This document shows positions 23,674 through 36,073 of a stretch of DNA of 64,000 nucleotides, piece after piece. This DNA comes from Datnioides undecimradiatus (lineage: Eukaryota; Chordata; Actinopteri; Lobotiformes; Datnioididae). The stretch is from the NCBI GenBank assembly GCA_008933995.1, contig WARS01000029.1:22008879-22072878 (forward strand), written 5' to 3'. The notes beneath the pieces are model-generated. The model did not search any database. It had not been told where the DNA came from and saw nothing but the letters and a program-made list of their open reading frames with translations. The translations under genes were made by a program, and so were the position numbers. The stretch's first letter is position 1. Each line of letters starts with the position of its first letter.

Positions 23674-25935
23674 ATTCTCTCATTCTTCTGGTTGCTATAT
23701 GTCGCTTGGCTGGTTTCTTTGTCACCTTTCTCTAGTTTAAACCGTGTAACCTTAGCTGTCAGTCCTCAGACCTGTGACCACTTGTCGCTACATAGCAAGC
23801 CGAAGTTGTCCAGACAAACCTGAGCCACACTCAGCAGACACTGTGCAACCTTGTCGTTCATTTGAAATCATTTTTCCGCCCCCACTTGCAGATGTAGGTC
23901 ATTGTTCACGCTCTTCTTTTCTCACAGTGCTGACTTCTGTGGTAGCTGCAGACACACCGGGCCACAGCTCTGCATGGAGCATTGGCGCGGCATTAGTCGG
24001 TCAAACTTTTATGCCACTTATTTTGAATTGAACACATTTTTCTAGGTATATTTCGAAGCAGCTTCCAAGTTCAAATGTCAGCTGTAGGAGCCTACTTGGT
24101 CGTAGCTGTGCGTGCATGCAATTCAGTGGCTGATTAAAATGGGCATTTTGGGGACGCTCAACTTAATTTTTACCTTAAATAAGTGTTTTACGTAACTGGA
24201 TAAAACCACTTAGAGCACTCTTTTCGATTCCAATGCCATACCCATGCAGGCCTTCTGTAGTGGTCCCGCCGCATCTCAGCAATTAATCTGGTGGGTAAAG
24301 TGTGATCGTGACACCGAGGAGTGATAGCAAAAATAAGACCCGGGCTGTAAAACAACAGGACTCTCCTTTTTAATAAGTGCCTGGTCAGGTGCTGCCGCTC
24401 TAAAGCCGAGATAAAAACCTTTCAAACAGCTCCAAAGAGCACTGGAAGCTACTTTTTAATTACAACAACAAAACAATACACCCCCAATGCCTGCTCGGTC
24501 TGCTTATCACTTCTTTAGCCTCTCTGATGTTGAAAATGCCTTTAAGACTTAATGGACTGCGGCGGTAAAGAGATTTAAAATCATCCATTAATGGCAACCA
24601 AAGACATTTTGTCTCTTTCTGTCTAATATGACGCCGCTTGCTGCAACAGAGCGACTCTCAGAAGAGCCGTTCAAAGACATCGTGTCAGGCAGGAGAAATC
24701 TGAAGTTTGTTTTTATTGTTTTCTTGTTTTTTTTTTCCCCATTTTTCTTTATGTATGTTCTGCTGTTGAATACTAAAGTTGGTCGTTTAAAGAGAAGCAC
24801 CTCTCTTCAAAATAGGAGTGCCATTTCCATCAACTTGCTACATCGAGGGATCGGAGCACTAAAGGAACATCTGTTGATGCTGTGTGACTGCGCATTCATG
24901 TCACAGTCCTCTCTGCACTGCGAGTCCCAAAATACATCAGAAGCTCTCAGAGGCCCAGATCAATCAGGCCCACCAATGTGCCCAAATGTTTGACACATCC
25001 CCATCCAGTCCTGCTTCTCTAACAGCGTTCCAGCTGAGCGGCATGTAAATGTTTAAAGCCCTTCACATCTCAGATATCTGCGGCGCTTCCCGCTTTATGA
25101 TCTGGAGGGTGCTGTTAAACTTCTCAATTAGCCCCTAATTACGACTCCTCTGAAGCGGCCGAGGCAGGACGGAGAAGTAGGTCGACCAAAAATCATCTCA
25201 GCCTGGTCAGATCCGGCGGGATGCACCGGTGAAGCTGCGGAGTTTACGTTGAGGAGCCATTCCACTGTGAAAGGAAGTAACCTTGCGGGTTGTATCAACT
25301 ATATTTTAAGCAACACGGTTTTAGCAGACGCTTAGTCCATTAAGAAAGTAATAATAGTACTTGTGATATCTTGCTACAACAACAACAAGGTTATACATTT
25401 CTGGTTTTACAATGCAAACCCAGACCCCGTCGTGCATGCTCCAAACAACGCAGATCTCCCGTCTCTCATTCAGCCGGGTTGCCGCGCCGTCCCTTGTGCA
25501 GTTTGACAGCTGAAAAAAGAACAAAATTTGAATTTTCCCTTGAGCGGCAGCGCGGCAAGAATCCACAGTTACACGTGGCGTCTCTCTGAGGAAGCTGGGA
25601 TTTCTGTAATGGCTACATCTGTACTGTCAGCCCCTGTATGGAGAACGAGAAAGCATCAATAATCATGTATTCTCTATTTGTGGCATGCGGCAGAGTTGGT
25701 GTGTGTGTGTGTTCTGTTGACTCTCTTCTCAGACGGGAACCAAGAGAAAAGAGACCAGAGCTTCGGGATCCGTCGCAATCTGCTGCTGCATATTTCAGAT
25801 CGCATTACGTGACGGGGCGACCGCCTCGCCGCAGTCTGCACGCCAACATGCACGGCCCAAGATAACCGCGCCTTAAGTGAAATGTCAAAGTGTTACAGAG
25901 AGATCCATTGCGGGTCATCGGTGAAGTCGTGGCCT
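23674..25935. other. Non-coding DNA, no gene recognised
   Basis: Repeat-poor. The part from about 24,240 to 24,560 (CAGCAATTAATCTGG, TTTTTAATAAGTGCC, TTTTTAATTACAACAAC) resembles constrained non-coding DNA. The 121-codon frame from 24,628 contains a phenylalanine-rich stretch produced by a T tract and shows no known domain. Confidence 0.35.
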
Positions 25936-25936
25936 C

Positions 25937-25959
25937 TTTTTTTTTTTTTTTTTTTTTTT
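25937..25959. repeat. Poly-T tract (T23)
   Basis: Uninterrupted T run with no recognisable retroelement body on either side. Confidence 0.9.
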
Positions 25960-26058
25960 CCCAGAGTGCAGTGCGTACATCGCGCCATGATATGTGTCCT
26001 GACTCTCATAAATCATCCCCTGCAACGTTATTCTCCTTGGAGACTGACAGTGGGAGAT

Positions 26059-26079
26059 ACACACACACACACACACACA
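26059..26079. repeat. (AC)10 microsatellite
   Basis: Perfect AC run followed by ATAAACACACAG. Confidence 0.9.
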
Positions 26080-29000
26080 TAAACACACAGAGCTGAAAGC
26101 TGCGATCGAGAGGCTGCTGCTTATGACGCTCAGCTTTATAAGATGTGGTGATGGTCAAATGTCACGCGGATTAGCTGGATCCCAGACTAAAGCACAACAG
26201 CTGCGTTGGGGCTCCAGCTGAAAGGCAGCGGCGAATGAAGACAATTCAACAGCTTCTTTCTTTCTTTTTAATAAAATGATGCTCCGAACCTTCATCCAAT
26301 ATCGATTTAACTCGTGTTTGTGCCGCGGAGCCATACAAATACACCCAGCTGTGTGTCCGCCGCGTGGACGGAGGTACCGATCGAACGAAAGATGCATATT
26401 CACCCGAACGTCCCGGTTTAAAGGGCAGAGAGCGAGGAAGGAAGCCGCACGTTCAGCCCAGATGGACTGTCACAGCCGAGAGAAGACAGTGGGTTTAAGT
26501 GAGAGTCCTGTTTGTGCTCCCCAGGTGGTGTTATACCAGGTGGCATTCCCGTGTGTGTGTGTGAGTGAAACAGAGCGGGGGGGGGGGACTAACAGCAACA
26601 GGGTTTGTATTGATGCACGTGAGCTCGGTGCCCCTGCACAGAAAACGTGTGGTCCCAGGTTTGCAGCACGAGTCGCCCATGTTCTCCTCGACGTTTCCGT
26701 TGTTGGTTTTGACTAATTTTACATTTTACCAGCTCACGTCTGCGAACTGGGGATGAATATTGAGTGATGTTACGTGAAGCTCAGTTAGAGAGAGAAGGTC
26801 TTAATGTCTAACTCTGTTGTAACTCTGTATCATTTATATTAAAGTAGCCTGCTAGCTGTATCACTGTGTGCATGTGGTCGAAAACATCCCGATCGTATAA
26901 AGAAGCAAGATTCATTCATATTTAAACATTTATTGTCAGATTTCACACTGAACTGGGGGGATTATGAATAAGTAATTGCTCTTTTCTCATTTTGAGTAAA
27001 CTAAGGGGCTGCGTTTAGCGATGAAACACAAACCGGACAGCTCCTGAAACGTGCGCATACGGAGGAGCTGGTAAGTCCTCGATGGTCTCGTGCCTGTGCC
27101 CAGGTCCTGTCACCCCAGGCTGCACAGATCTGACTGGCTGAGTGACGCCACACGCGTTGCTTTACACTGCATGCAACTGCTCCGTTGAGACTAAGAAGCC
27201 GTTTTAGAGGCTTACTGTTATACAAAGTTATTCTTAATCATGTTGATTCTATTCATATATTTGGTTTTCTTCAAAACCAAACTCCCAATAAAACACGTGT
27301 TTCTCAATTAACAGCAAAACTAAACCAGGACTCTCGTCTCATCTTTAATGAACAGCTCCACTGAAGATCAGAGCGGCTAATTAGTTCATTACATGTAACC
27401 GTTCACCCGCTAAAACAGCTGACGAGGCGGCTAGAGCGGCGCCCTACACCCTGGCATTCGGTGACAGCAGCGTTTTGACATTTACGCCGCGGCCCCGGCT
27501 TAAAAAGAGGAACGCGGTGCAGTCTTATTCTTTTTCCGGATCCAATGTGTTCGACATAATATCCACATGAAGCGCTGGTAACAGTCTGAGTAGGATCCGT
27601 TTATGGGGGTGGTTAGCCAACGAAGCGGCGCAGAAACGGTGCTGCTTTGAGGCAGGCGGGACCAGACGAGCACGAATCGCGCTAATCCCTGACACAATCC
27701 TCGGATGCGCCGCTTGTTACTGACATACCCTCTACCTCACCTTTCTCCCTCCGTAGGTGCAACCAGTTCCACGGTAAACACTGAGCTGGCACAGGCGAGA
27801 GAAACTAAAAACCATAACAACAAGCCCCGCCATCCGCCATCCGCCATCCGCCGTGCGCCATCTGGTTTATTGTTGTGTTTTGACACAATCATTGAAAAAG
27901 GCAAACGAAAAGCATCCGATGAGCGTCTCAGGTTACAGTCAAAATGCAGAAAAAGGCCTAATTACGCACCGGTGTCTTTTTATTAATATTATCATTAAAC
28001 CCCCCCCAAACAAAAAACCCCAGTTATGGAGCGAGCAAAGGGACGGGCTGCAGAGCCAGATATGGCAGTTGTTGCCGAGTGTAGCTGTGAAGTCCCCTGT
28101 TGTGTGATTTGGCCCAGGTAGTTTACCACACATGAGCAGAACCACTACGGGCCAGCAGGGGCTTTCACTGGGCCCGCAGCTTGTTTAAAAGCAGGCGAGC
28201 CAGAGATAAGCTTTGCAGGGCCGGTGCTGTTTGCTCATAATGGGGGGAAAATAACTGTGAAGCCAGAGGGCAAGATTCAAACTGTTCCATTTTCCTTTTC
28301 ATTATGTCCCCACTTTATATTTTGCCTCAGTGATGAAGTGTTTTGCAAAAACAATTATGTGGAGCCCATTGCGCAGTTTTATTCCAGTTTCTTATGATCG
28401 TTTTTTCTTTATTTTGGGAATTAATCATCAGGTTGATTTAAAAAAACAAGATAAAAACACGTAAAAAATCAAAAACTATGCCATAAAATATCCTGTTGCT
28501 GAAAGATTTGGCGGAAACGCTGGCTGCAGTTATTAAGCGGGACAGCTGATTATTACAATGAGCCGTATTTCACGTCGCTCGCCGCGCAAATAGTCGCTTT
28601 TATTTTATTTTATTGCAAAAAAATTGTCAAAGATGGGGGGAAAAAAAATTGTTTTAACAGGCAAATTTGTGCAATCGGTGCCACAGCGAACAGAGATTAA
28701 TGTCGTCTCAGAACAGCGGGTGAGAATCTAAATGAACCAGTGCATGTGTTTGGTCACTGACGCTGAGTAGAAACATAAATCTGACACAGAGGGGGGCGAG
28801 ACGTTTTTAAAAACGCCCAAAAACGCAGAGCGCCGACGGGCTTCCTCTTTTTTTTATACATGGTTGAGTTCCAGGAAACCAGCGGAAATGATCCGGTCGC
28901 TGTTTCCAGCTGCAGAAATACCCTCCCAGCTGAGCAGAGAACAGGTCGGAGCCCCGAGAGAGCGACTCGGTCTAAACTGCTCCAGTTTTTGCGTTAGATA

Positions 29001-31840
29001 ACGGCCGAGGCGACCCCGCCCCCCCACCCACTGCCGCTCCGCTGCACGGCTCCACATCTCCGCACAATCACAGGAGCGGTAATGAGAGGGCCACAGGTTC
29101 GCTCGTCATTATTTAGTCTTTTAAAATGCTGCCCTTTGGCGCGCCTTTTACCAGAACAGTCACCCCCCCCAAAAAAACAGCAGCAGGGCCCTCCAGAGCC
29201 ACTTAATCAGCCGCGGGGTGTTGTTGAGGTTAATCTGTATTGTTCATGGCGATGTGAGAAGAGGGGTGGGTCTCCCCTGATCCCCTCCATGCGCTGATAG
29301 CTGCTTCCTAACAGGCAGCAAACATCCCGTGGCACGTCTTGTTTATGTAGCCCTGCAGTGGGACTCTGTTTGTTGTGCTTGTGTCATGGACACAGAGATA
29401 ACCTCACTCCAACGAGGAGTTTAATTGCTTGCCCCCTGTGTTGGCAGGATCAGACGAGGAGAGGAGGAGGAAAGAGCTCTGCAATCTCTCTCATGGGGCA
29501 GACTCCATCTGAAAGCGCACTGATATGACTGCAATGCAACAAACAGCTAAACATGAGCTGGAATAATTGTGAGAGAAAGGAAAACCACGATAACTCATTC
29601 CAGCAGGAGCGCGGGGGGGGGGTCTGAGGGAGGGTGTAAGGTTCCTCCTCCGGACCTGCTGATTTCACTGCTTTATTTGCTAAAGAAGCTGCGGCTGGGT
29701 CGCAGAGAAGCCGGACGTGATTGGACACGAGGTTTTTTTACTTTTGATTTACTTCCACAGCGAGAAACTAATGAAGGATGAGGAGTCACCTTGTTTTGGG
29801 GAATAGGCCATGCATGTGGGCAGTGCTGCCACCGCTGTGCAAATCCTACTTTTATATAATTAATCTAACCTTTTCAAAAGTATCAGGCAACTGCGCTAAC
29901 ACTGTTCTCCTGTGTTGACTATATATGCCAAACACGTGCGTTCTTCTATTGCCTGAATCTAATCCATAAGGTGGAGACATGGTGTGTGCTGAAATATTAG
30001 ATTTTTGGTCTTTCCGCAGAGACGGTCAATCATGAGACGTTGGGCGTGCGTTGGGGTTGTTCTCCACAGACCTGTGGTGCACCTGGGACCGTATCGCTGG
30101 TCTCTTCACCGCAGGCGTGTGTCACGGCCTCAGCTGCGCCTGCGGTTTCCTTTCTGCTTCACGTGTTGTGCCACAAGTGGGGCTGCACTACGGACGCGTC
30201 TTCGACACGGCCAGGCTCCCTTTGCATGAGCAAAACCTAAAACGCCGGTGCAGCAACTGCAGTTATTAACCGTTTTTCTTCTTCCTAAAAGCTGCCCAAT
30301 CCAGTCGAGTGGTGCAAGTCGTTAGAAAAGAGAACTGTTGGTTGCTCATGTGCAGAATCTGTAGTACGCTTACTCGCCGAGCTCTAAACGTCTGCCATCT
30401 ATTTTGAACGTGACACCGGCTCTTAAACGAGTCGTGATCCATTAAACGTGATATTAAAAGTGTATTCAGGTTTGACACTGTCCCATAATGTAAGGCGGAG
30501 TGAAGTTATTGATTGAATATTCCCTGTGATAAATACCAGTAGGCTAATCAATTTTCTAATCTGTGTTTTATTAGCTGCGTCGCCGGCGATGTAAAGCAGG
30601 CTTGGCGGCGAATCGGGTCCGAGCATAAAAACAGGAGTCTCCATTTTCTGCATCAGCAGCTGAATGGACGCAGGCTCCTCTGGCGACACGACTCGAACGG
30701 TGTGTGAACAACAAGTTTGCATAAATAATGTCGTCCCTCAGCTGAGGAGCTGTAAAAACCCTCTCCCTCTTACGGTTCCTAGACCCTATTTTGTGCAAGT
30801 CTTGCACCTTTTTGCGCATTAAATTTTGCAAAAAATGGTGACAACCATTTGAAATGAGTCCCTCTAGACCTGGTAACGTGCTCAGGATGACTTACAGTGG
30901 AGATCCAGGCCGACTAACCCCGAGATTTAGGCTCTGCATACCTTGCTCAGTCAGACGAAGACCCCAAACTGCTCCACCTACTCATCAAGACTGCAGAATG
31001 TATATATATATGTAAGATCACAGATGCAGATGTTGTGGCATCCAGGGTCTAGGCCGCCTGGATTCATGTATTTTCTGTGGTTTAAGTCTGCTCTCTTTGT
31101 CTTTGGACCACTTCCCGACTGCCAGCTCGCTCATTTACAGCTCCTGTTTGCTGTGCAGCCGCTCTCCTCAAGCCCCCAGCCACTCTCCTTCATCCTCCTC
31201 GGTCATCTCCTCCCCCACCCCACCCCACCCCGCTCATCCAATAAAACTTTTTATTCACATTTACCTCCCGAGTGTGGGTCCACACTCGCAGCTCTTAGCT
31301 CAGCTGATTATGCACGGCTATTATAAATATGATATGAAAATGGTTTGATCACGACTCTCCTCTGGGTTTGCACGGGTTCCGTTTCATTTATGTAGGAACC
31401 GAGTGTCTGCTCAAGTTTAGTCAGTCAAAAACCTCCACCGGGGACTCCGCCGGTATCAAAAGCTGCCCCACATAAAGCCTTGATTTAAAAACCATAAGCA
31501 GGTCATCGGCTGCGCTTAAAAACGAAGAGTGAGCTCAATTTAAAGCCCGGGAAACAACGCGATCAAGGGAGAGTGCAGATGAGGGATGCAGCTGTGTCAC
31601 ACCGTCTCGTGGCTTCGCTTTGAATGCGCTCAAACTGAGCTGAACATATTTTGCGCAGAACCCCTTAGAGTAATGATTTTATGTGCTGGTCTCGCTCCTA
31701 TACACTGTGACTGACAATGAGCGTGCAGATAAGCTCAGTAACTGGGTGACCATTCTGCTTTTACTCCTCCTGTTGGGTTTAAAGTTTGCCATGACCCGTC
31801 CCTGACGACATCTCTCTTGTTTTGTGCTTTTTTTAGAGAC
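26080..31840. other. Non-coding DNA, no gene recognised
   Basis: It holds a G11 run at 26,577-26,587, a short (CCGCCAT)4 array at about 27,827-27,855 and A- and T-rich tracts near 28,440-28,640. The segment 28,240-28,420 is repeat-free, with AAAACAATTATGTGG and CATTATGTCC motifs, and might be regulatory. A 146-codon frame from 26,276 shows no domain. Confidence 0.35.
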
Positions 31841-31848
31841 TGAATTTA

Positions 31849-31878
31849 CACTACTCACAATAAGTTAGGGATATTGTG
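31849..31878 (+). repeat. Left terminal inverted repeat of the Tc1-like element
   Basis: CACTACTCACAATAAGTTAG and the bases after it match the inverted right end over at least 24 positions. The TA at 31,847-31,848 just outside is the target-site duplication. Confidence 0.93.
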
Positions 31879-32147
31879 AGAGACTCAGTGGACGTCATAC
31901 ATACGGTGTTTGTTTCACTTCAGAGATTTTTGGGATAGGGAGGCAATTGTATTGGGGTGATAGACACACCTCATTTTGTGTTTTCCACGTAATGGTCTCA
32001 CTGTGTACAGTGTGCCTTACATATTGGGGCCAATACCAAAAAAAAGGACAACCCTTTTCAATGTGGCATCAATTTCAACATTCTGTGGGTATAAGAAGCT
32101 GGTATTGTCAGTAAGTCATTCCAAGTTCATCATTCAAACAGCCATGA

Positions 32148-32858
32148 ACACACGACGTCACTGGCTTGAATGCCAGACGACCGTTGCAGGTGACTCCGCT
32201 GACACCAAGACGCCGCCGTGAACGTTCGCAGTGGGCACAAGACCATGTGACCTGGACAATGCAGCAGTGGTCTACCGTCCTGTTCACTGATGAGTGTCGG
32301 GTCACCTTGCACAGAAATGATGGTCGTCAGCGTTGCTGGAGAAGGCGAGGTGAGCGATACGCCGAGGTCAACGTGGTCCCCAGGGTTCGCTTTGGTGGAG
32401 GAGGTGCAACAGTCTGGGCAGGCATCACCAGTCAGCGCAGAACAGATCTGGTTATTGTAGATGGCTCAGTCACTGCACGTTCTTACCTCAGAGACATCAT
32501 AGAACCCATCATCATCCCCCAATTCCACCAGCACACCCCCAACTTTCTGTTCATGGATGATGACGCTCCACCACATCGTGCCAGAATTGTCACAGCTCGA
32601 CTTCAGGAAGTCGGAGTGCCTCATATGGTATGGCCAGCAATGTCCCCTGACCTGAACCCCATAGAGCACATCTGGGACCAGCTGAAGCAGAGACTGGATG
32701 ATCGTACCCCACCCCCACGTGACCTGGCAGAACTGGGTGTAGCACTCGTGGAAGAGTGGAACGCATTGCCTCAGAACAACATCATGAGGCTAGTGAGGAG
32801 CATGAGACGTCGCTGTCAAGCTGTCATTGCGGCAAATGGTGGAAACACCCGCTACTGA
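32148..32858 (+). pseudogene. Tc1-family transposase remnant, catalytic domain only
   Basis: The frame opens after a TGA at 32,145-32,147 and runs to a stop at 32,856-32,858, but it has no ATG near its beginning; the first in-frame methionine lies well inside the domain. Counting from a TTG at 32,166, the catalytic residues are D42 in FTDECR, D132 in [11 protein letters not shown] and E167 in [10 protein letters not shown]. The last two are separated by 34 residues, the DD34E spacing of the Tc1 family. The segment GLNARRP just before matches the usual linker that follows the two helix-turn-helix DNA-binding domains, which are absent. An enzyme of this kind cuts at terminal repeats and inserts into TA; without the DNA-binding half it should not recognise its ends. 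Confidence 0.93.
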
Positions 32859-33032
32859 CATTGTCAGGTTTTGTTATTTGGGGCTATCCTTGTTATTGTC
32901 TAAATGTTTGGGGTAATAAATATTAAACTAATGAAAATGGTGTTTCTTCTCATTCATTATTAGTAATATCAAAGGGAACTTTTACTTATTTCATTAAAAT
33001 TCAGACCAAATAGGAAAAGCACTCATGTAAAT

Positions 33033-33062
33033 AACAACATCCCTAACTTATTGTGAGTAGTG
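33033..33062 (-). repeat. Right terminal inverted repeat of the Tc1-like element
   Basis: CCCTAACTTATTGTGAGTAG (33,041-33,060) plus TG is the exact reverse complement of the left end. TA at 33,063-33,064 completes the target duplication. Confidence 0.93.
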
Positions 33063-33064
33063 TA

Positions 33065-33382
33065 ATTATTATTATTATTATTTTTTATGCATGTGGTATT
33101 GTTTTTATGGCCTTTGCAGCCATGATAGCTATCACTGCACGGGTTCCTTGTCTTATTGTCCTCTTTGTTGCTGCTAGAGAAGTAATAGGGCTCATTTATT
33201 TAGCGGTTGAGGACAAAAACATTAATGAACTGTATAGGATGAGTCACCACCCTGATGTCGTAAAGCAGAGCACGAAAGTTCAGCCGCGGTAGAAGAAGAA
33301 GAAGAAGCAGGAAGGTAGTTTATTTTACTGTGAAATGGAAATATAAATTATTGATATCACAGTAATTGGAAGGAAACCGGCG

Positions 33383-33385
<3 letters not shown>
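33065..33385. other. Non-coding DNA with (ATT)n and (GAA)n
   Basis: A short ATT array follows the transposon directly (33,065-33,082). A (GAA)5 array is at 33,291-33,307. No gene is recognised. Confidence 0.5.

Positions 33386-33433
<48 letters not shown>
33386..33433. repeat. (AC)24 microsatellite
   Basis: The longest pure dinucleotide array in the window. Confidence 0.96.
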
Positions 33434-33434
<1 letters not shown>

Positions 33435-33569
33435 ATTCACATTTAATCAAACACTGTTGTTGTTCTTTTAAAGAATAATCCCCAAAAACCAAAATGAACC
33501 CACGTGCATCGCGAGGCATGTTCTCCCGTGCACGTTGGCCGCGGGCTCATTTGTTGAATGTCGTTAACT

Positions 33570-34030
33570 TACAGCGTTCACCTCCCCATGCAAATGGAGC
33601 GCATTAATCACGGGCCCGTATTTTGCATAAAGGAGCAACCGAGTGCACACTGTTGCCTATAACACTTAGCGGTGGATATGACGTGTTGGAGGATCTCACT
33701 GGAACTCTTTAAGCCCCTTTTTAATCGCTGATTAAATTGATCAAGTGTCAGACATTGACGGTGGGCCTCGAGGACTCCCTGACGGAGTGTTTTGTGGAGA
33801 TCAAAGCAACAAAGGTGCTGTATTCTGACAAATGTGCTCGGCTGTAGCTTGACACTTTCCAGACACCCATTAAAATAAAGCTTGATGAACCCGAGCGCGT
33901 ACCATTATTAACATAATTGTCTCACTGAAGATGGTAATTATATCTGTTTCAATATAGACTTTCCTATTATTATATAATGACTAATTAAAGCCATTACTTC
34001 TTAAGAGAACAGCATGCATCCTACGGGACT
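33570..34030. promoter_or_regulatory. Strong candidate enhancer: octamer, TCF/LEF and homeodomain sites
   Basis: Repeat-free DNA with an exact octamer ATGCAAAT (33,588-33,595), GCATTAATCA, a TTTGCAT, CTGATTAAATTGATCAAG, an exact TCF/LEF core AGATCAAAG (33,798-33,806), CATTATTAACATAATTG, GGTAATTATATC and CTAATTAAAG (TAATTA at 33,982-33,987). This is the densest mixture of such sites in the window. The motif matches are seen directly; enhancer function is inference, and conservation with other fish or tetrapods would decide it. Confidence 0.42.
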
Positions 34031-36050
34031 CTTCAAGGATGGATAGCAGGAGAGCAGATTTGTCTTCTAGTCTCTTTAGTTGCAATTAGCATATTGCCCT
34101 TGATTACATCACTGCACTGGGTCTTCTTACCACTCTGTTGCACAGCGTCTAACACAATTTCATACAACACTTTACCTGAGAGTATGTCAAAGATATTTAT
34201 TGATGTTCAACAATGGATATTTTTGAGAAAAGTGCAGCACACTCCTCGGATTAAACCACACAACACAGAGCGGTTCTGTGAGTGGTTCTTGAGGATGCAA
34301 AGGTTGCTTTAGACACTTAAATGTGGGTAAGGAGTTCCTAGTGATACAAGCAGAAGTTTTCCAGGGAATGTTTGAAAGTTTCACGTTTTAGGCAATCGAA
34401 GGACATGGGTTGTGCGGAAATCATTTACTGTTGGGGCTCAGTCATGTAGGGGCCAGTCAAGATCCTATAAAGCTATCCATAACGATCACCTTTATTGTGC
34501 TAAAATGTCAAAACGAAGCGACTCTTCAGTGGAAGCTAAAGTCAAGGAGAATGTGATCTTCAGTCGTGATGGACCAGGTTTAATGGCTGCACTGCACAGC
34601 TGCGTAGCTGTTCTTGAGCCTCCTTCAACTTAGAGTTAGAGTCGAGGTTGCATCCTATCCTTCCATCCTTTCATCCAACCTAGAGGGTTTTGTTTCTGCA
34701 GTGGTGATTCATTGCGTTGATGTTCACTGATTACCTCTCTGTGGGGTTCTTTAGTGGCAGGGTCTGCCATTCCAGCACCGGATTTAAATTGCTTACCTAC
34801 GCACGAGTGACTCGCAGGAAATAATGTATGTTGTTTTGTAATTTTGCCTCATTGATATCAGCCTAACTGTTCACTGCCGTCGCCTTTTCAGAGCTGCGCC
34901 GAGCTCCTGCTAATGCAAACCCAACATTTCCTACTGCTGCTCGTATTAAAAGTGCAACTTGAAGTGGCTCCGCTGTGAAGCGATGCGAAACATGCACGTG
35001 CAAAACAAGAAAACGGGCTTTCCAGAGAGTGTGTTTTACATATTATAGGTAAAAGTGGTACAAGTAGGAGAAAATGTGCTCAAGGCATGATGGGAAAAGG
35101 CCAAATATTGACTAGCATCTTTATTAGAACACAATATATTTTACCTCACTGCAAGAAGTTGCACCAGTTGCTAATTGCTATTGTTTTGTGGCTGATCCAC
35201 CTGACCATGCATGCAGATGTGCATGCATGCAACATGTAAAAACGGCGTAGAGCTGTCTAAAAATGTTACGTTTGCTTTAAAATTGTTCAGATAAATTCCT
35301 GATTTTACAAGAGTGAAGAGTTCCCCAACTCTGGTTATGTAGTGCACTATACAGGGGACTTTTAGTTCATTAAATAGAAGTATGCCCGTCTAGCTCAACC
35401 ATAAAAATGTACTTATTGCCTCTCAGCATTGCAGGAAAATTTCAAAATCAATGTATGATGCATTTTCTGACTGACAAATCCTCCTTAGTGGATGAAAGGT
35501 CTGTGAGATTGCCCTGATCCATCTCACTTAGCTTGTAAATGAGAACTGAGACAGTGCAGCTTGTTTGATGTAAATATAGCCTCCTGGGGTGTGGTGGCGA
35601 ACGTGCTCTTCCCCCAGGTTGTGAGCGACTCTGCCAGCACAACAGCAGCAGACCAGAACTCAACGATGCCTGAAAGCATTCACCCATTAAAACTATTTTT
35701 TTTTTTTTTTCCTCTATTTAGTCCATTTCCACCTGGGAAAATTACATGCTTGTGAGGAAGTGATTTAAGCACCAGTGAGTAGACGTAGTGGCTTTTACTG
35801 AGTTACCTCTTACCACCTGAGTGGTCCAGAGGAGCTGCAGTGAATGAAGAAAATCTCATCTCCTAAACGCACTACAGAAACTCAATAAATCTCAAAAACA
35901 TGCTGATCTGATTTGCCATCCCAATTGCCCCGGCGCGCGACTCGGTGCTGTCCAATTGAAACCGCCATCACCGCGGCCTCTGAAATAGACGGGATTAGTT
36001 AATAACCATGCACAGATAATTTCGGCTGAATGGCTCACTCCATTCCCATT
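34031..36050. other. Non-coding DNA, includes a small ATGC-rich hairpin
   Basis: No gene is recognised. A perfect 10-bp-arm hairpin of CATGCATGCA with loop GATG lies at 35,206-35,229. A T-rich tract is at about 35,696-35,710. Confidence 0.4.
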
Positions 36051-36053
36051 CAC

Positions 36054-36073
36054 TTTTTTTTTTTTTTTTTTTA
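36054..36073. repeat. Poly-T tract (T20)
   Basis: Simple homopolymer without a recognisable retroelement next to it. Confidence 0.9.

Larger units (their letters stand above)
31849..33062 (+). mobile_element. Tc1-like DNA transposon, internally deleted, non-autonomous
   Basis: The element is 1,214 bp long. Its outermost 24 bases (CACTACTCACAATAAGTTAG and following) at 31,849 are repeated as a perfect inverted copy ending at 33,062, and both ends are flanked by TA (31,847-31,848 and 33,063-33,064), the target duplication of Tc1/mariner elements. Inside is a plus-strand transposase remnant with a DD34E catalytic triad. Autonomous Tc1 elements are usually longer and encode about 340 residues; here too little room remains for the DNA-binding half. 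The exact termini suggest a recent insertion, possibly mobilised by an intact relative elsewhere in the genome. Confidence 0.95.

Noticed and set aside
26276-26716. 146-codon open frame
   Set aside because: No domain, no biased codon pattern, crosses a G11 run; looks like chance.
28145-28160. CCAGCAGGGGCTTT as a CTCF core site
   Set aside because: It breaks the consensus at informative positions; no stronger match nearby.
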